This document shows positions 34,209 through 47,638 of a DNA stretch of 64,000 nucleotides, piece by piece. Origin of the DNA: Sipunculus nudus. Its lineage: Eukaryota > Annelida > Sipuncula > Golfingiida > Sipunculidae. The stretch covers positions 17,624,576 to 17,688,575 of the forward strand of contig CM049309.1 in NCBI GenBank assembly GCA_026874595.1, written 5' to 3'. The notes under the pieces are model-generated. The model searched no databases, was not told where the DNA came from, and was given only the letters and a program-made list of their open reading frames with translations. Each line of letters opens with the position of its first letter. Positions within the stretch are counted from its first letter, which is position 1. The position numbers were made by a program, and so were the translations under genes.

Positions 34209-37200
34209 TAAGTTATTGTTTTGTTAAATAAGGTATCAGTACAGCCCTTGTCATATTGATGCTTATTGAAAGAACAAACATTGGCATGAAAATGCTACTA
34301 TAATATCTAAGCCTTGCAGGCATTGTGTATCATATTGCCAGTGAAGTGTCATGATATGTATTGTATCATCATATAATGAATCGTTACAGATACAGTGATA
34401 TAAATCATTGATACTTCTTGGGTTCTCATTCATAGAACAATATGCTGTTAAGATATGTATTTTCATTTATTTGTTGATTGTGACTCTGCGAGAATATCCT
34501 TTATGGCCAGAGGGTTAACAGAAACTCAGTTTATTTAGGATGGATTTTTGGTGAAGGTGGTCCTTTTAAATGAGTGTCCTTCTTGACAGGTTTGTCTATC
34601 TCTGGGAGTACAAATGTGATTCAAACTTTATTGATATACTGTGATCAGGAAAGTCTGTAAAGATGCATCCTTTCTGTCTGTGCTTAAACTGTGTTTTTCA
34701 CTTTATTGTTATACTGTAATCAAAAATGTATTGGTGCATGTAACTTTCATGCATTTTGTTGGGGGACTTTATTTTTGATAAAATACATGTCAATTGCTTT
34801 TCAAATTTGATAATAAATGTTGCTGCTCTGTCTATGCAAATTCTTCCTAATGTTGAATATGTTCTTCCGTTATCTGCTGATTTGTTTTAATAATTTCTTT
34901 ATGTTAATTTCTGTTTATAAAAGGACAGTGTTAAATTTTAGAAGGTTATAGATTATATATGAGAACGCTTATGCACCATCAACCAAACAATTTTGGACAT
35001 TGTAATTTAATAAATATTTTTAACCCAATTTAATCCCAGATTTTTCATGCCAGCAAAATATCCAGTATAGCATGCATTTCCTCTAATCAGTTCCCTGGCA
35101 TTTATGGATGACTTATTGAAAAATAGGGTTAAAAAGGGCCATATAGAGGTTTTTGTTCCTGGGCAGAGCCCTTGAGAGTGAAAATGCCATATTTAGAGCT
35201 AGAATTAATATTGAATGCATGTTGTTCTTATGGTTATAGGGCTAGAAATTGATGATGCAATGAAGATGCAATGAAGAATGCAATACAAATATGGGTAATA
35301 TTCTTATAATTATTGGGTGAAAAAAATATATGAGTTGCACAAAATTTGAAATTGAGTGAAGAATGCTTAGTCAGGACTTTTTATCTCTGTTTCATTACAG
35401 TTTTATATTTCCACTATAGCAATGAGGTTATGGCCGTCATTTTGCAGCTTTACAAAATTGAAGTTTTCATACTTGCAGTTGCACTGAAATCAAAACATCA
35501 TGGGTAATCAAAATCGGACATTATCAAAATTATATATAGTATGTAGTTTTTGAGGCTAATGCTATGTTTCACCGGTAAGTACAATCTTTTTCTGAGGACT
35601 ATATGCTGTAGGGAAGAAAAGCTACAACTGAAAACATATATAGTCATAACAGAAAAAAAAGATAGATGTCTTAAGGAATTTTAATTAATTGCAGTAAATG
35701 TAATTTATCAAAAATTATAGAGAGAATATCCAATTATGATGGATTGCAGACATTTTATTTAATATAATTTGTAAAATAGAAATATGACTACTGCCATGTT
35801 AAGAATTTCCACAAATCCGATCATGGAGTTTGGAGAATGTAAAAAAGCCGTAAAATATATAATCAAAATTTAATTATTAATATTATCATACACCTTTTGG
35901 TTTTGATAGACATTACTGGTGAAGCAAAGTTGATTAGGTCATGGTAAATTTACAGGAAAGGTCCTTATGAATTTTTTGTATGCAGGGTGAATAACACAAA
36001 TGCAGGTCTGCCAAATCACACCTTTTGAAAAGTGACTTTTTTAAGGTTTACTGTAGGTGATGCGAATTACTCTCTTTTTTTTCACTAAACGTGGGAATAA
36101 TCGCTGATTTTATTCTCTTTTATTTCAAAGAAGTCTTCTCATTTTTTCCAGTGTACTTGCTCTTTTTCGGTCAGTTACCTTAGGCAGACTTGAAACGTGT
36201 ACTTTGTTGTGAATTTTTACTTATGATGATACATGCAGCCATGTTTATTAGTATCGTTCCATTGTTCATTTGGTGAAACAAAGGTACTTTATATCGGAAT
36301 ATATTCCTTTGTATGGTCCACTTAAATACTTGGTATTTTAAAAGACAGAACAAATATGCTGCCATGAACAGAATTATGATCTGAATATTGGTTTAAGAGT
36401 TTAAACAGGGGAAAAAATCAACTGGGACTGGTGTAACGTGTGCATTTTGTTAAATTGAATATACCTCGATGTATATAGTGAAAGAATATTTCATTCAGAC
36501 TTTATTTCATAGTTTTTAAGATTAGCTTGAGTTGTAGATCTTGAAATTATTATATTAGGCCACATATCCTTATTAGTTTATTATATTAAACATTATGTCA
36601 TTAAGTTTATTAAGTTTGTTTACTTGCATTTGTTGAAAGACATTGTTTTGGAAGTTTTGTTTTCGATATATAGGGGATCTCTTGCAAACTATGCATTTAG
36701 TCAATGGCATTCCAGCATGGTTTATTAGAGTGTGGATTTTAGGTAGCGGTTTGTTTTATTATTTTATTGTTTTGATATTAACACAAATTGTCAGTTGGTG
36801 TTTATTTTTAAATTGTTATTTTAGATAATAATCAGAAGGAAATAATATTTTTCCTCAGCCGCTATTAAGTCAGAGTAATACCATTTCATCGTTAAAAGAC
36901 ACAACAATTTGGAATTATTATATACACACTATTTATGATTTTTTTATTATGCCATTTTGTGACACTTTAAGTACAAGTCAAATCTGGTGTTTTTATTGTC
37001 ATTTTACCTAAATTACTGTTAGCATTCTAGCATTGTCATAATATAAACCAGAGTTAAATGTTAATGGCTTCAACCTTTTTTCAGTGCTTTTTCAGTGCCT
37101 AGTTGCCACGTTCCGACTACACTTGTGATGTATAAACCCAGTACCTCAATAAGTTATAAACATGTTGTTTTTTAATGGAACATTCAGATAATTACGGATG

Positions 37201-39695
37201 GACTGGGCAACTGGCACCCTGAAAGGGCAGTTGGGCCAATCTGTGAAAGCGGAAATAGTTTGTGTACTTGGAAATTTTTGGTCAGTTGGGCTCGTCTTAG
37301 GTCGAAAAGAAATGTGTTTATGTCAATGGCAAAACAAAGAATATGTCGTCTTGTACACAAGTTTTACGGTATAAATTGAAATCTATGTAGGCCCAACAAT
37401 TCCCGCATTTGCTGTTTCGCTGCACTAACCAGGACATCGAAACATCAGGTTTTACAAGGTTAAAAACAATTCTAACATTTATGGATGTTTTAAATTTGAT
37501 CACACATTTTGTAAATGTATATTTTATCTTTTCCCTAAACAACTGAGATATATGTTGTTTGCTTTACCTTCATGTGGTTGAAATTTTTATTAATTATTTT
37601 TTATTTATGTAATATTGTTTAAATTGCAGTATGTTGAAACAGTCATTATGATTAAGTACAAATTTAATTCGTAAAGGACCAGGTAATTATTTCTTCCTAG
37701 GAAATCACAAAAAAAAAGATATTGGCCAGCTGGACGTACCACTATGTAAATTCTTTCCCATCAGTGAGCTAGTTTGCTAGGCATTAGACGGTGTTTTACA
37801 AAACCATGTAAGTGTTAACAAGGCAGTGCACGTTTGGTTTGGACAGGCTGCAGCGTTCTGTGTATGTATATACTGTATTCTACAACAAATTTACAATTTT
37901 GTATTCTGTATGAAGTTTAGTCACCCCTTGTGTTCTTAAAAGTTTACATGTGTACGCCATAATTGTAAATTTTGCAAGGAAACATGACAACAAAACGAAT
38001 AATTGTCAACTCGGTCACTGCTATTAACATCACTGTTATAATAATATTTGTACCTGTTAGGAACAATTATCTCCTTACCTAGTGGTCAGACGCTGCATTC
38101 GTTCTAGAACGCCTTCCACTTAACCACTGCTTGCTACAGCAGTGTTTGCTAGGTTTCGCCACCAGGTGGTTGGCGCAGGGCCAAGAATGCCTCGACCAAA
38201 GACAGCGGGTGTGTCCATCCCCAGAGTGTTCCTCCGGTTTTTAACCACTGCTTAAGGAGTGTAAATAGAGACCGAGTGGCTTTTTAGTATGTAAGTCATA
38301 ATAAAAAAAAAGATGTAACATATTCAGACAATACGAAGATGAGCGTTACTGTGGTGTCATATATTGAGGTAACTACAAAACTAAAGTTGATTAAATTGTG
38401 TATAATTACATTGTAATTTGAGCAATGCTGGTCAGTAGATGTATTTTAATATTACATTGCTTACATGACGTTTATAACATGTGAAAAATATTATGTTCAT
38501 ATATTATTTGTTAATCAGGAATCTTTTATCAATTGTAACCTTTGTGTTATGTCAATCGACGTATTTAAAATGAGTTCTGTTGTGACTTACTGTTATTGTT
38601 AAATCCGTATCATACCAACTTAAATGTTAAAAATTAAGAAACATCATGACTTTAACTGTAAAACTGTGCGATAATTTAGAAGTTACGTTAAACACTTCAC
38701 GCATACGGTTGTCTACTCAAACCATGGCCATATATCCTCTCCCTGCAGGGCGTGCTTTTTCAGTTTCAAGAACTCCGGCCATTGTTTTGTTATCTTGAAA
38801 ACGTGTGTAGAGGCCATCAGTGTATTTTCTAGGATTCCCTCCTATTTTTACTTTTAATTGTTATATATTTTAGGTATGTCATCGTTTAGCTGCAGTGAAC
38901 TAACTGATTATCCTGTAATGGTTGTCGTTGAGAATGAGATGACTTGCTCAGTGTTTCAAATCTGGTTGTTACTCCCATTTACACTTTTTATACCAAGAAT
39001 GACTAAACCTAAAAATTTGCCTTTATATAATATGTTTAGCGGTAAATATTTATTTTTTCCATCACTGTCAACATTGTTGGGCATTTGATCCCTATCCGTA
39101 GTAAAGCTATCTTAACCAAGTCTCTAGTTAAATGTCACCGGGGAAAGCCAGGCACCATGCAGAAACGGAGGAAATTAACCAGCCCCGGGCTTATAGGTTT
39201 GTCCCAGCTTCTACCCCTGCCCAATGTTTTCATGTCAAATATCGGGCAAATAATCCCCGATAGTGGTAACATTTTTATAAATACCAGTCACCAGTGCCTG
39301 TTAAGTGCAAGTGTCACAGTATCCAGAAAAGACTAATTGTCTTGTATGTTTTTGTGTAATCTATCCCTGGTAGCCTTAAAAGCACCTTGCAGGTTAACCA
39401 AAAAGCACGTAGGTTATAATTCTCTCAAACTATCCTACTTGATCCTACAGTTTGTGTCTCGGTCAAATTTTCTCCTTTTTTACTTCAAATTATACTTTTT
39501 CACTACTTCCTTCAGCTTTTTTTTTCAACTTGTAGTTTCAAAATGCCGTGAATTACTGTTAAAGTTTGCTTGGCCAATTTGGAACATGTTTATGTCATAC
39601 AGGAGGCTTTCATGATGTATGGTTTAATAAAATGCAGGTACTGTCTAAGCACCGTATCATGATTGTTTAACTGTGTTCTTAAAAAATATTTTGTT
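34209..39695 (+). other. Intergenic AT-rich DNA, nothing recognised
   Basis: No exon, RNA gene or repeat family was recognised across 5.5 kb. Open frames here are short and of AT-rich, non-coding character. The patch 38060-38280 is GC-richer but unidentified. Confidence 0.4.
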
Positions 39696-39983
39696 AGCTC
39701 AGCTGACTGAAAGTCATCTGAGCTATAGCGATCACTCTTTTTCCGTCAGTCTGTCCGTCCGTATTTACATAGGCCAGCTGACTGCATTCAAAAAGGCTAG
39801 ATTTCATGGGAATGGCTTGATATATCATCATAAAACTTTTTATCCTTGTTCATTTTGAAGAACTTTAATAGTTACAGTTGAATGCATGGGGTTACCATCT
39901 ACTAAATTTGGCAATCAGATCGTTAAATTTATTTTTTTAAAGTCTTCCTAGTCAGCTGGGCGTCATGACTCACGGGTCACTTG
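39696..39983 (+). repeat. Family A pearl/HINE-like element, internally deleted (288 bp)
   Basis: It retains the 5' hairpin (AGCTCAGCTGACT/AGTCATCTGAGCT), a short TCCG tract, and the 3' end GTCAGCTGGGCGTCATGACT with CACGGGTCA and CTTG (39980-39983) followed by TT. The core is reduced to a single fragment. Confidence 0.8.
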
Positions 39984-40187
39984 TTTTATTTCTCTTTTTT
40001 TTTCAAGAACACGCCTGAATAATGTTACAAGTCCTTCTTTTCACAACGGTGTGCTGGACAACTTGTATTCTCGAACTGCATGTAGAGGAGTGTTCTAATT
40101 GAGAATTCATGTATCTGTGGACGATACCATTCGGACGATGTATCTTTATGCAAGTCATCACAAGAAGAGAAACTGGGCCAGATTTGA

Positions 40188-40188
<1 letters not shown>

Positions 40189-40247
<59 letters not shown>
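40189..40247 (+). repeat. (TA)n(TG)n microsatellite
   Basis: A (TA) run to about 40205 is followed by about 20 TG dinucleotides. Confidence 0.95.
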
Positions 40248-40248
<1 letters not shown>

Positions 40249-40543
40249 AATTTAATTAGAAGTGCTCTCAGTAAAGCACATACATCCACCTAGGTAAAAC
40301 AATTCTTTTGTAACTGCTTCTTATTTCGAATGTGGATTGGGGTTTTACCAGCCCCTCTAGAAACATTTCATGGAAATCAGTCCACTACTTTATCATTCTA
40401 ACAAATCGTCAACACAGACGCTGGAGAAAATATAACCTCCTTGGCGTAGGTAATCATGTCACTTGGCATATACATGTATATACACTATCTAACAAAACTT
40501 ATAAAGTATAGATAACGCACAACTTAATACATATCTGTTTATT

Positions 40544-40544
<1 letters not shown>

Positions 40545-40589
<45 letters not shown>

Positions 40590-40590
40590 T

Positions 40591-40640
<50 letters not shown>
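40545..40640 (+). repeat. (TA)n microsatellite with GATA interruption
   Basis: Nearly uninterrupted TA dinucleotides with a TAGATAGATA interruption near 40587. Confidence 0.95.
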
Positions 40641-40645
<5 letters not shown>

Positions 40646-40912
40646 TGAGTACGTGGCAATATCGATAGAAGCGTAGCAAGGGTAAAAAGGGTTCCCTTTT
40701 TTTTGTATTTATCATGACTCACACTTGAGGAGTTTCTCTGTATCGTTTGTGGATATAATTGAACCTTGTCGGCCTTGAATCCTTTTTAAATAAGTAAACA
40801 GGGTAAACTTATTACTTGGTAAATACCTTTAATTTCAGTACAGTAGTTATGTTAACTAAACGTCCTCATCACTTGTGAATACCTTAAGACGTGCCTATTC
40901 ATTTCTTCACGT

Positions 40913-40914
<2 letters not shown>

Positions 40915-40986
<72 letters not shown>
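40915..40986 (+). repeat. (TA)n microsatellite
   Basis: About 35 uninterrupted TA dinucleotides. Confidence 0.95.
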
Positions 40987-40989
<3 letters not shown>

Positions 40990-41044
40990 GAGGGAGTCGT
41001 TAGTTTAGTCGTTAAATCACCATGTATTGCATACATATATACAT

Positions 41045-41790
41045 TTACGTATGACGTCAGCAGAACAATGACGGCGGGAGAACGGTGATGTAGTGTACTT
41101 ACTTTGGACGTCGGGAGATAGAGTACTTAAATTTGACGCAAGAAGAGTTATGGCGCAGAGTACTTACACGTGACGTCAGGAGGGGAAGTTGTGTAGAATA
41201 TTTTGTATGACGTCATGAGGGGTGATGTGGAGTATTAACGTGGGACGTCAGGGAGGTACTGATGTTTAGAATATATTGAGTATTTTGGACGCCATTCTGA
41301 TAATTGTTATGTAGCAAAAAGTTGATCTTTTCAACGGAGAGTATTTAGATTGCAAGGTTTCTATAGTGAGCAGAGAGATAGAAGGGCCGCGGATTTACTT
41401 GCTGATACAAACTGACCGGATGGCTGTAATAGTGATTACTGCGACATGGGGATATTCGTTATATGAAGCCGCAAAAGTGACTTCTGAGATGTAAGAGACG
41501 GAATAGTTGCCACTGTCAACATAGTGACAGGATGGTTGTCTTGGTGAACATAGAGACGCTAGGGTTGTCATAGTCATAGAGACGGGAGATGTCAGTTGTC
41601 AGGGTTACCATGGAAGCGGGAGGGGTTCTTACAGTTAACATGAAGACGGTTAGTTTGAAGGAAGGCTGTGAGTAAACTGAAAGAAAAGTGAGGGTGATAA
41701 TAAAATTTGATGGTTATGATAGTGAGCATAGATACGAGAGTGATGCCATCGGAAGTATAAAAACGGGAGCGTTGTCATGGTGATCACATG
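41045..41790 (+). repeat. Degenerate about 35-bp minisatellite with CRE palindromes
   Basis: The left part repeats 'TTGACGTCAGGAG' with 'GTAGAGTACTTA' at about 33-37 bp spacing. TGACGTCA is perfect at 41052, 41171 and 41208, and near-matches occur at about 41106, 41138 and 41243. The right part (41395-41790) carries looser repeats of 'GTGAACATAGAGACGGGAG' and 'GGTTGTCATAGT'. Confidence 0.6.
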
Positions 41791-43009
41791 GTATAATGCA
41801 GAGTGAATTAACATAGCAGATCTATTTAGAGATAATGTGTTAAAGCACTGTTAGGAAAATCGTACAAACATAAGAATAAGAAAGAGAAGTATGTTCATAA
41901 AATCATATATGTACCGTTGTTGATTAAGAAGTCGAAAGTAGGTATTTTTGAAGATAGATTATATATTCATATTAAGGGTATTAATTATTATATCAGTGGC
42001 CAATTGAAATAATTGTTCTAATGTCTTTGATTTTATTGTCATATTATTTTGAATATGTTCAATGTTTACCCCTTTTTTAACATTTACAGTTTGTATTTGC
42101 CGATGACCCATTTCTGTTGATTTATCAAATGGCATCTGATGTATGTATATATCATGTAAAATTGCTGACATTATACATGTAATTTCTTTGAATCGTGTGA
42201 TTGTCAGTGTTTTAATGAACATTGCTGTATATTAACTGTGACGTTTAATGAAGCACCCTGTACGTGAAGCACCTGTGATTGTCATTTGCACAAGAAAATG
42301 ATTTTATCTAACAATTATGCAATATATGCAAAATATATACTTTGATCAGTCAATTTTCCACCTGTAGTAGCGATATTTAGCTGAATATCAGATCCGTTTT
42401 ATGTATGTCGTCTCCGCATAACCCCCTAAATGGCTGTGCATTAAGTATTTTATTTCATGTATAATTCATCGGGTTACCATATACTTAATTCATTGAAAAT
42501 CCTTAAAATATTTTTGTGTTTACAGTGATTTAAAAGTGCATGAATTTAGCTTATACTGAAAGTTTCATTAAAACATCTATATTTCCGCTCTGTGACAGGC
42601 CTAGAGAAGCAAGGCGCGCTCTCAGCCTGTAAACAAATATATCATTATTGTTGTAAACAGGACTCGTACAGGAAAATAGTGAAATAGGATCAAATGTGGG
42701 GGAATGGACAACTGAAGGTTTTTTTTTCGTAACAAAGTATAAAAAGAACTAAAATACATATTTAGGTCATTAGTAAAAGATCCTTAAATTGAAATAAGAA
42801 AAGTATTATGGGAACCCTGTTAACTGTAGGTTTTAACATTGATGCTTATACGTATTCATACATATTACATTATGAAATATTTGTAATCACGTGATGCAAT
42901 ATACTATATTCGGTGGAATCGTGTTTTTTCTTTTCTGTGCCCTTTTCTCTACCCTTCTGTCATTTAACCCCCGCTTATTAAACGTTTTCTGACCTGAAGT
43001 CAAGGCTCT
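41791..43009 (+). other. Intergenic DNA, nothing recognised
   Basis: AT-rich with no recognised features. Confidence 0.4.
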
Positions 43010-43110
43010 TATATTCCGTAATCTGTCCATCATTCCGTCTGTCCCTCCACAAGGCACGAATCGGAACCGTGGTACGCATGTTTTTCGCGCGAACAAGTCA
43101 TAAATTATTT
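43010..43110 (-). repeat. Fragment of family A-like element
   Basis: It contains CTGTCCATCATTCCGTCTGT and then 'AAGGCACGAATCGGAACCGT', which resembles the tetranucleotide tract and the 'AGGGCACAAATCGTAACC' start of the family A core. By those motifs it lies in + orientation; the minus call reflects only an open frame and is uncertain. Confidence 0.4.
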
Positions 43111-43827
43111 TAAAAAAGCCGTACTTCGACAGCGACAATGTCCAACTCCCACAACCACTCATGTTCTGTGAGAAGGTGTCGAAAGGCCAAAAATACAACT
43201 GAACGTGAATGTGTCAAAGAGGTATTAAGCTAAAGTGAGTCGGCTACGTGCATTCTTGCCTGACGAATAAAAAAAGAATAGCCGATACACCATCACCTGA
43301 CATTTGAGAAAATGTTCAAAGTTCTGTTTAGATCTTTATTATTTTACCAGGCATTGTCTGTGGAGAACGAATTGTTTGCAATGTGCAACGCCTCAACCCT
43401 TTTCCCTTCCCAAAAGAACTAACTGGCATGAGTGAAACCTTGCTAAGTATAAATGAACCATTTATCTGCGAGTGATCTTTTCTTGTATTAGAATCTAAAC
43501 AAAAGATAAGGTATTTTTATACTACTATGTGACAATATAGAAACGAATGTGACAAAAATTGCAGGAAGAGCAAACTTCCCATGCTGACATTTTTCTAACG
43601 AGGTCTCTATGATCATTCAAATAAGGATACCATCACCTATATTCGATATATATGGTTACGAGGCGAACATACGGTAAAGCGCATAAAAAGCTAAGATTGC
43701 ATTCACTAAGAAAAGGTAAAAAAAAAAAAAAATCCGCTGTCGTGAAATTCAAACTCCTAATTGATCTTGTATTGTTACAGAAGACTGGTGGTACTACCTA
43801 CAGTTTTTCTTTTACCTGTATTTATAT

Positions 43828-44662
43828 TCAGGTCCTGTGACCTTAACCAATGACCTTGTGACCTAAAAAGCTGTGTACCAATAATCCTTTTTTTATATTA
43901 AATTATATATATTAAATTTAATTAATTATAAAATTTTTTTTTTTTTTTTTTTTTTTTTACTTAATTGGTGGGTCATTGATAAATCAAGTTTGAAGCCAAT
44001 CTACCTAGCCAAAGCAGAATTGTCATCAATAAACCAGTCTGTGAATGGATGGGCCCTGTGACCTTGACCTTTGACCCCAAATTGAAAAGAATCTTCCCCT
44101 ATTGGCAGGTGAGTAATAACTTGAAGATGGAAGGTTCGTGATGAAACGTTTTGCTTGAAATGCACATACATTCCTTTTAAAGAAATGGATCCTGTGACCT
44201 TGATCTTTGGACCCTAAAATCGACAGGGTTCTTACTTTAGTGGTGAGCCATATATAAGTTAAGTTTGAAACCAATATGTCAGACTAAACTGGGAGTTATC
44301 ATCTTGAAACTAATATGTGAACAGATGGCCCCTGTGACCTTAACCTTTGACCTTTTGACCCAAATTCATTTATGCTCTCCATATACTGGCAAGTCAGCTA
44401 AATGTGCAAGAAGGAAAGTTTGGGATGAAAAGCTTGGCTTAAAATACAGCCATATTCTTTTTTAATATGCGAGTCTTGTGACCTTTACCTTTGACTTCAT
44501 GACCCAAAAAACATACAGGTTCTTTCTATAGTTGTTGGCCATGTGTAGGTCATGTCTGAAATCCATATGTCAATCCAATCTGGAGTTATCATCTGGAAAC
44601 AAATTTGTGTGGATGGACAGACAGACAGACACATGAACAAACATACAGACAAGGTGATTACT
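43828..44662 (-). repeat. Pearl-like element with about 140-bp monomers
   Basis: 'CCTGTGACCTTGACCTTTGA' variants recur at about 43832, 44054, 44191, 44332 and 44476, spaced about 140 bp in the regular part. A GACAGACAGACAGACAC tract at 44617-44632 ends the array, placing the element on the minus strand with its tetranucleotide tract at the 5' side. A long poly(T) run sits at 43930-43958. Confidence 0.65.
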
Positions 44663-44749
44663 TTAGAGCATCCACTACTGATCACACCAGGTTTTGAGAC
44701 ACTAGACAGAATCATAGCTGAGAAATTACATGATGTCATTTTATGGTAA

Positions 44750-45125
44750 AAAAATGAGAAAAATATTCGTAAAAATAAGAAAAAAATATGGGTGGCGCCA
44801 CCACTTTTCGGAAACTGACAAAACTAGTCATGGTCAATACTAAAGGCTAATTTCATGACAATCAATGCATTAATTATCAAGATATTGGAGGTTTTGTATC
44901 AAAAATTTTAATATTCTGGGGGGGGGGGGTATTTACAAGCCCAATAGCTCAGAGGAAATGGGTCGCAGTGACCTAATTTCAGGTTTCCAAGGAGATTTTT
45001 TTATCAACCTCCCTTGATCTTCACTTAGAAGTTTCTAGGACCAACAGTTACGATTTGTGCCCTACTAACGGACGGACGACGGACAGCGCCATTCCTATAC
45101 CTCCGTTGACTTAGTCATTTGAGCT
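44750..45125 (-). repeat. Family A pearl/HINE-like element, 5' part, inverted
   Basis: The minus-strand start is AGCTCAAATGACTAAGTCAA, followed by a TCCG tract (45068-45087) and one core monomer with AGGGCACAAATCGTAAC, down to a 'GGTGGCGCCACC' block near 44795. A poly(G) run lies at about 44920-44930. No 3' palindrome end was found. Confidence 0.7.
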
Positions 45126-45508
45126 AAAAAAAATCATGCTAAATTGCTTAACTAGTTTTCATGTCGGCTGTTACCGCAATAACTAGGAAAATTTTCATAA
45201 AAACTCATTTTGAATGTTTGTAACAAAGTATCTCTCCAGGGTTTGAGTCTTAGCAAAATTTCATGCTTATATAATGAGGGCAAAATCATTTGACTTCTTT
45301 GTTGTTTCGTACCTATGGCCTTTTTGCCACCCATAAAGATTTTCGCGCTCTCTAACAAAACATTACTGCATATGGAAACATATCATGTCAAATTTTCCTG
45401 TTATAAGCCCTTAATTGATAACAAAACGGATCTTTTATGAATTTAATCACAAGGAAATTCTCGCCAATTGTAGAACATAGAAGTTACCTTTTTGTTTATG
45501 CGGTTTTT

Positions 45509-46830
45509 AGTTCGGCTGATTATAAGTCATCTGAGCTATAGTCGTGGTCCATTGTCCGTCGTCTGTCCGTCCGTCCGTCCGTCCGTCCGTCCATAGATGT
45601 GGCACGTTTTGAAACCGTAAGACCTAGGAATCCAAAATTCGGCATAATGTTAGCTGTCCCCAAGATCTCCTACCAAGCCGAAAACTGGGTCTTTGCAACT
45701 TCGTTCCTTTGAGAAATTAAGGAAAACCTCAATTTTTTTATTAAAAACCTATTTTCACACTTCAGAACTGCCTAATATCAAAACCACTCCTCTATTTTTC
45801 CTCATATTTACCATAAATATTCCTCTATATAGTTCCTATGTACATGCCAGAAATTATGCCTGTATTATTTAATTTAAAAGTTATGGGCCAAAACATAATG
45901 CATTTTGTAAAAAATCAGGAAAGATATTTGATCACTTAACACAAAAAAAGCTATGGACCTTTTTTCCAGTAATATAACTTTAATTAATCAAAATTAAATT
46001 GTATACCCAAAATTAGATGAAAATCTTTTAAATTTTTTAAAATATTAATAAAAATAAAAAATTGGTACCTTAAATTTTGCCCAATTTTGACCATGGCACG
46101 TTTTTTTCCTGTAAGTACTGTGGATTTAATTTTCATAGCATGTTTTTGTTAGCATTTCAACTGTTAACACGAAAAATTTGAAACCAGTTGATCAAAAACT
46201 GTAGATTTTATTCAAGTTTTCAAGCACCATGTAACTTTGTTTACATCAAGCTAGTGTTATGCAGTTTGCAATAGCTCAGCTTCCCAGCTTCAGCTCTAAG
46301 TTCCTTAAATTCGGCATACAATTAGATGTCTCCAAAATCCCCTACCATGCCAAGAATTTGGTCACTAGGACTTAATACCTTCGAGATATTAATGAAAAAC
46401 TTCATTTTTCCATTAAAAACCCATTGTTACACTTCAAGACTGCCTAATATCAAAACCACTGATCTGACTTTAATCATAAATAATATACATATTTTTCATT
46501 CTCTATGCACATGCCAAAATAATGTCAGTATTGCGTAATTGTTTTAAGTTATGGGTCCAAACATAATGCACTTTGTAAAAAATCAAGAAATATATTTACT
46601 CCCTTAACAAGGGCATTGCTGAAGCTAGAGATTTTTTTGTCAGGGATGTAACATTATTTAATCAAGATTCAATTGAATACCCAAAATTAGTTCTGAATTT
46701 TTCAAATTTTATAAGTTATTAGTATAAATATAAAATTAGTACCTTAAATTTTGCCCAACTTTGACCATGGCACGTTTGTTTCCCGTGAGCACTGTTGATA
46801 TAATTTTCATATCATGCACACATAAGGATT
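45509..46830 (+). repeat. Family A-like 5' end with a duplicated 0.67-kb core
   Basis: The 5' end AGTTCGGCTGATTATAAGTC leads to a clean (TCCG)n tract (45564-45591). A core unit then occurs twice with about 674-bp offset: 'ATTCGGCATA' (45636 and 46310), 'CTGCCTAATATCAAAACCAC' and 'TTTGACCATGGCACGTTT' (about 46088 and 46762). This core differs from other family A copies. The 3' end is not recognised. Confidence 0.65.
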
Positions 46831-47559
46831 TCAGCTTTTTAGTTTTCAGTACCTCAAACATCAGAGTCTTGCTGCAGCTTAATACATAATTCCTAAATTA
46901 TGGACATACACGCCCATAGACCCTTATCATAGTCTACTATAGATCATGATTGCAAGTTACCTACAGTCTACTTTGCCAATAATATCGCAAATATGTATAC
47001 GAAAAGGATTGGAATTTTGGCACATTTTTTGTAATTCATTCACAATTTATAGCAAATTCATTAAATTCGTTAATTTTTTATTTAACAATGAAAATTCCAT
47101 GATTTTCACCTTGAGACTTTCTTAATTTTTGATGTCGTCTATACATTTGAACGATTAAACTCACATCTATCCAACTTCACCTTAAATGCTATGTCTGCTC
47201 CTTCGTTCGTAAACGGGACAAAATTCGTAAAATTTTGATCAAGAATTGTCCAACTTAAAATGCAGAAAGGTCAGAATAATATTTCTCATCCTCACCTCTC
47301 GAAATTTTACAGTAATATTGATCATATTATATGTATATATTTACTAGTAATATATTTTATTTATCAACATCTTGATACATCCAGAACATTTTCTATAGAG
47401 CTTTTATTATTGACTTTAATTCAGCTGTTAATTCAATTATCTATAAATAGTTTTTTGAAAAACTTGATGAATTTGGTATGGACCTGTTCTTGTGTCTAAC
47501 TTTTTTAACCCCCCTCCCACCCCAAAAAAACATAGTATATGTTGAATCAAATGGTTCAC

Positions 47560-47560
<1 letters not shown>
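46831..47560 (+). other. Intergenic DNA, nothing recognised
   Basis: It may contain a further decayed core unit ('TTTTGGCACATTTTTTGTAA' near 47020). Otherwise unassigned. Confidence 0.35.

Positions 47561-47634
<74 letters not shown>
47561..47634 (+). repeat. (TA)n microsatellite
   Basis: About 37 TA dinucleotides. Confidence 0.95.

Positions 47635-47638
<4 letters not shown>

Noticed and set aside
40489-41088. Open frames reading poly(Tyr-Ile) and poly(Cys-Val)
   Set aside because: Translations of (TA)n and (TG)n microsatellites.
42887-43198. 103-codon minus-strand frame
   Set aside because: It overlaps a tetranucleotide-tract fragment related to family A and has no recognisable domain.
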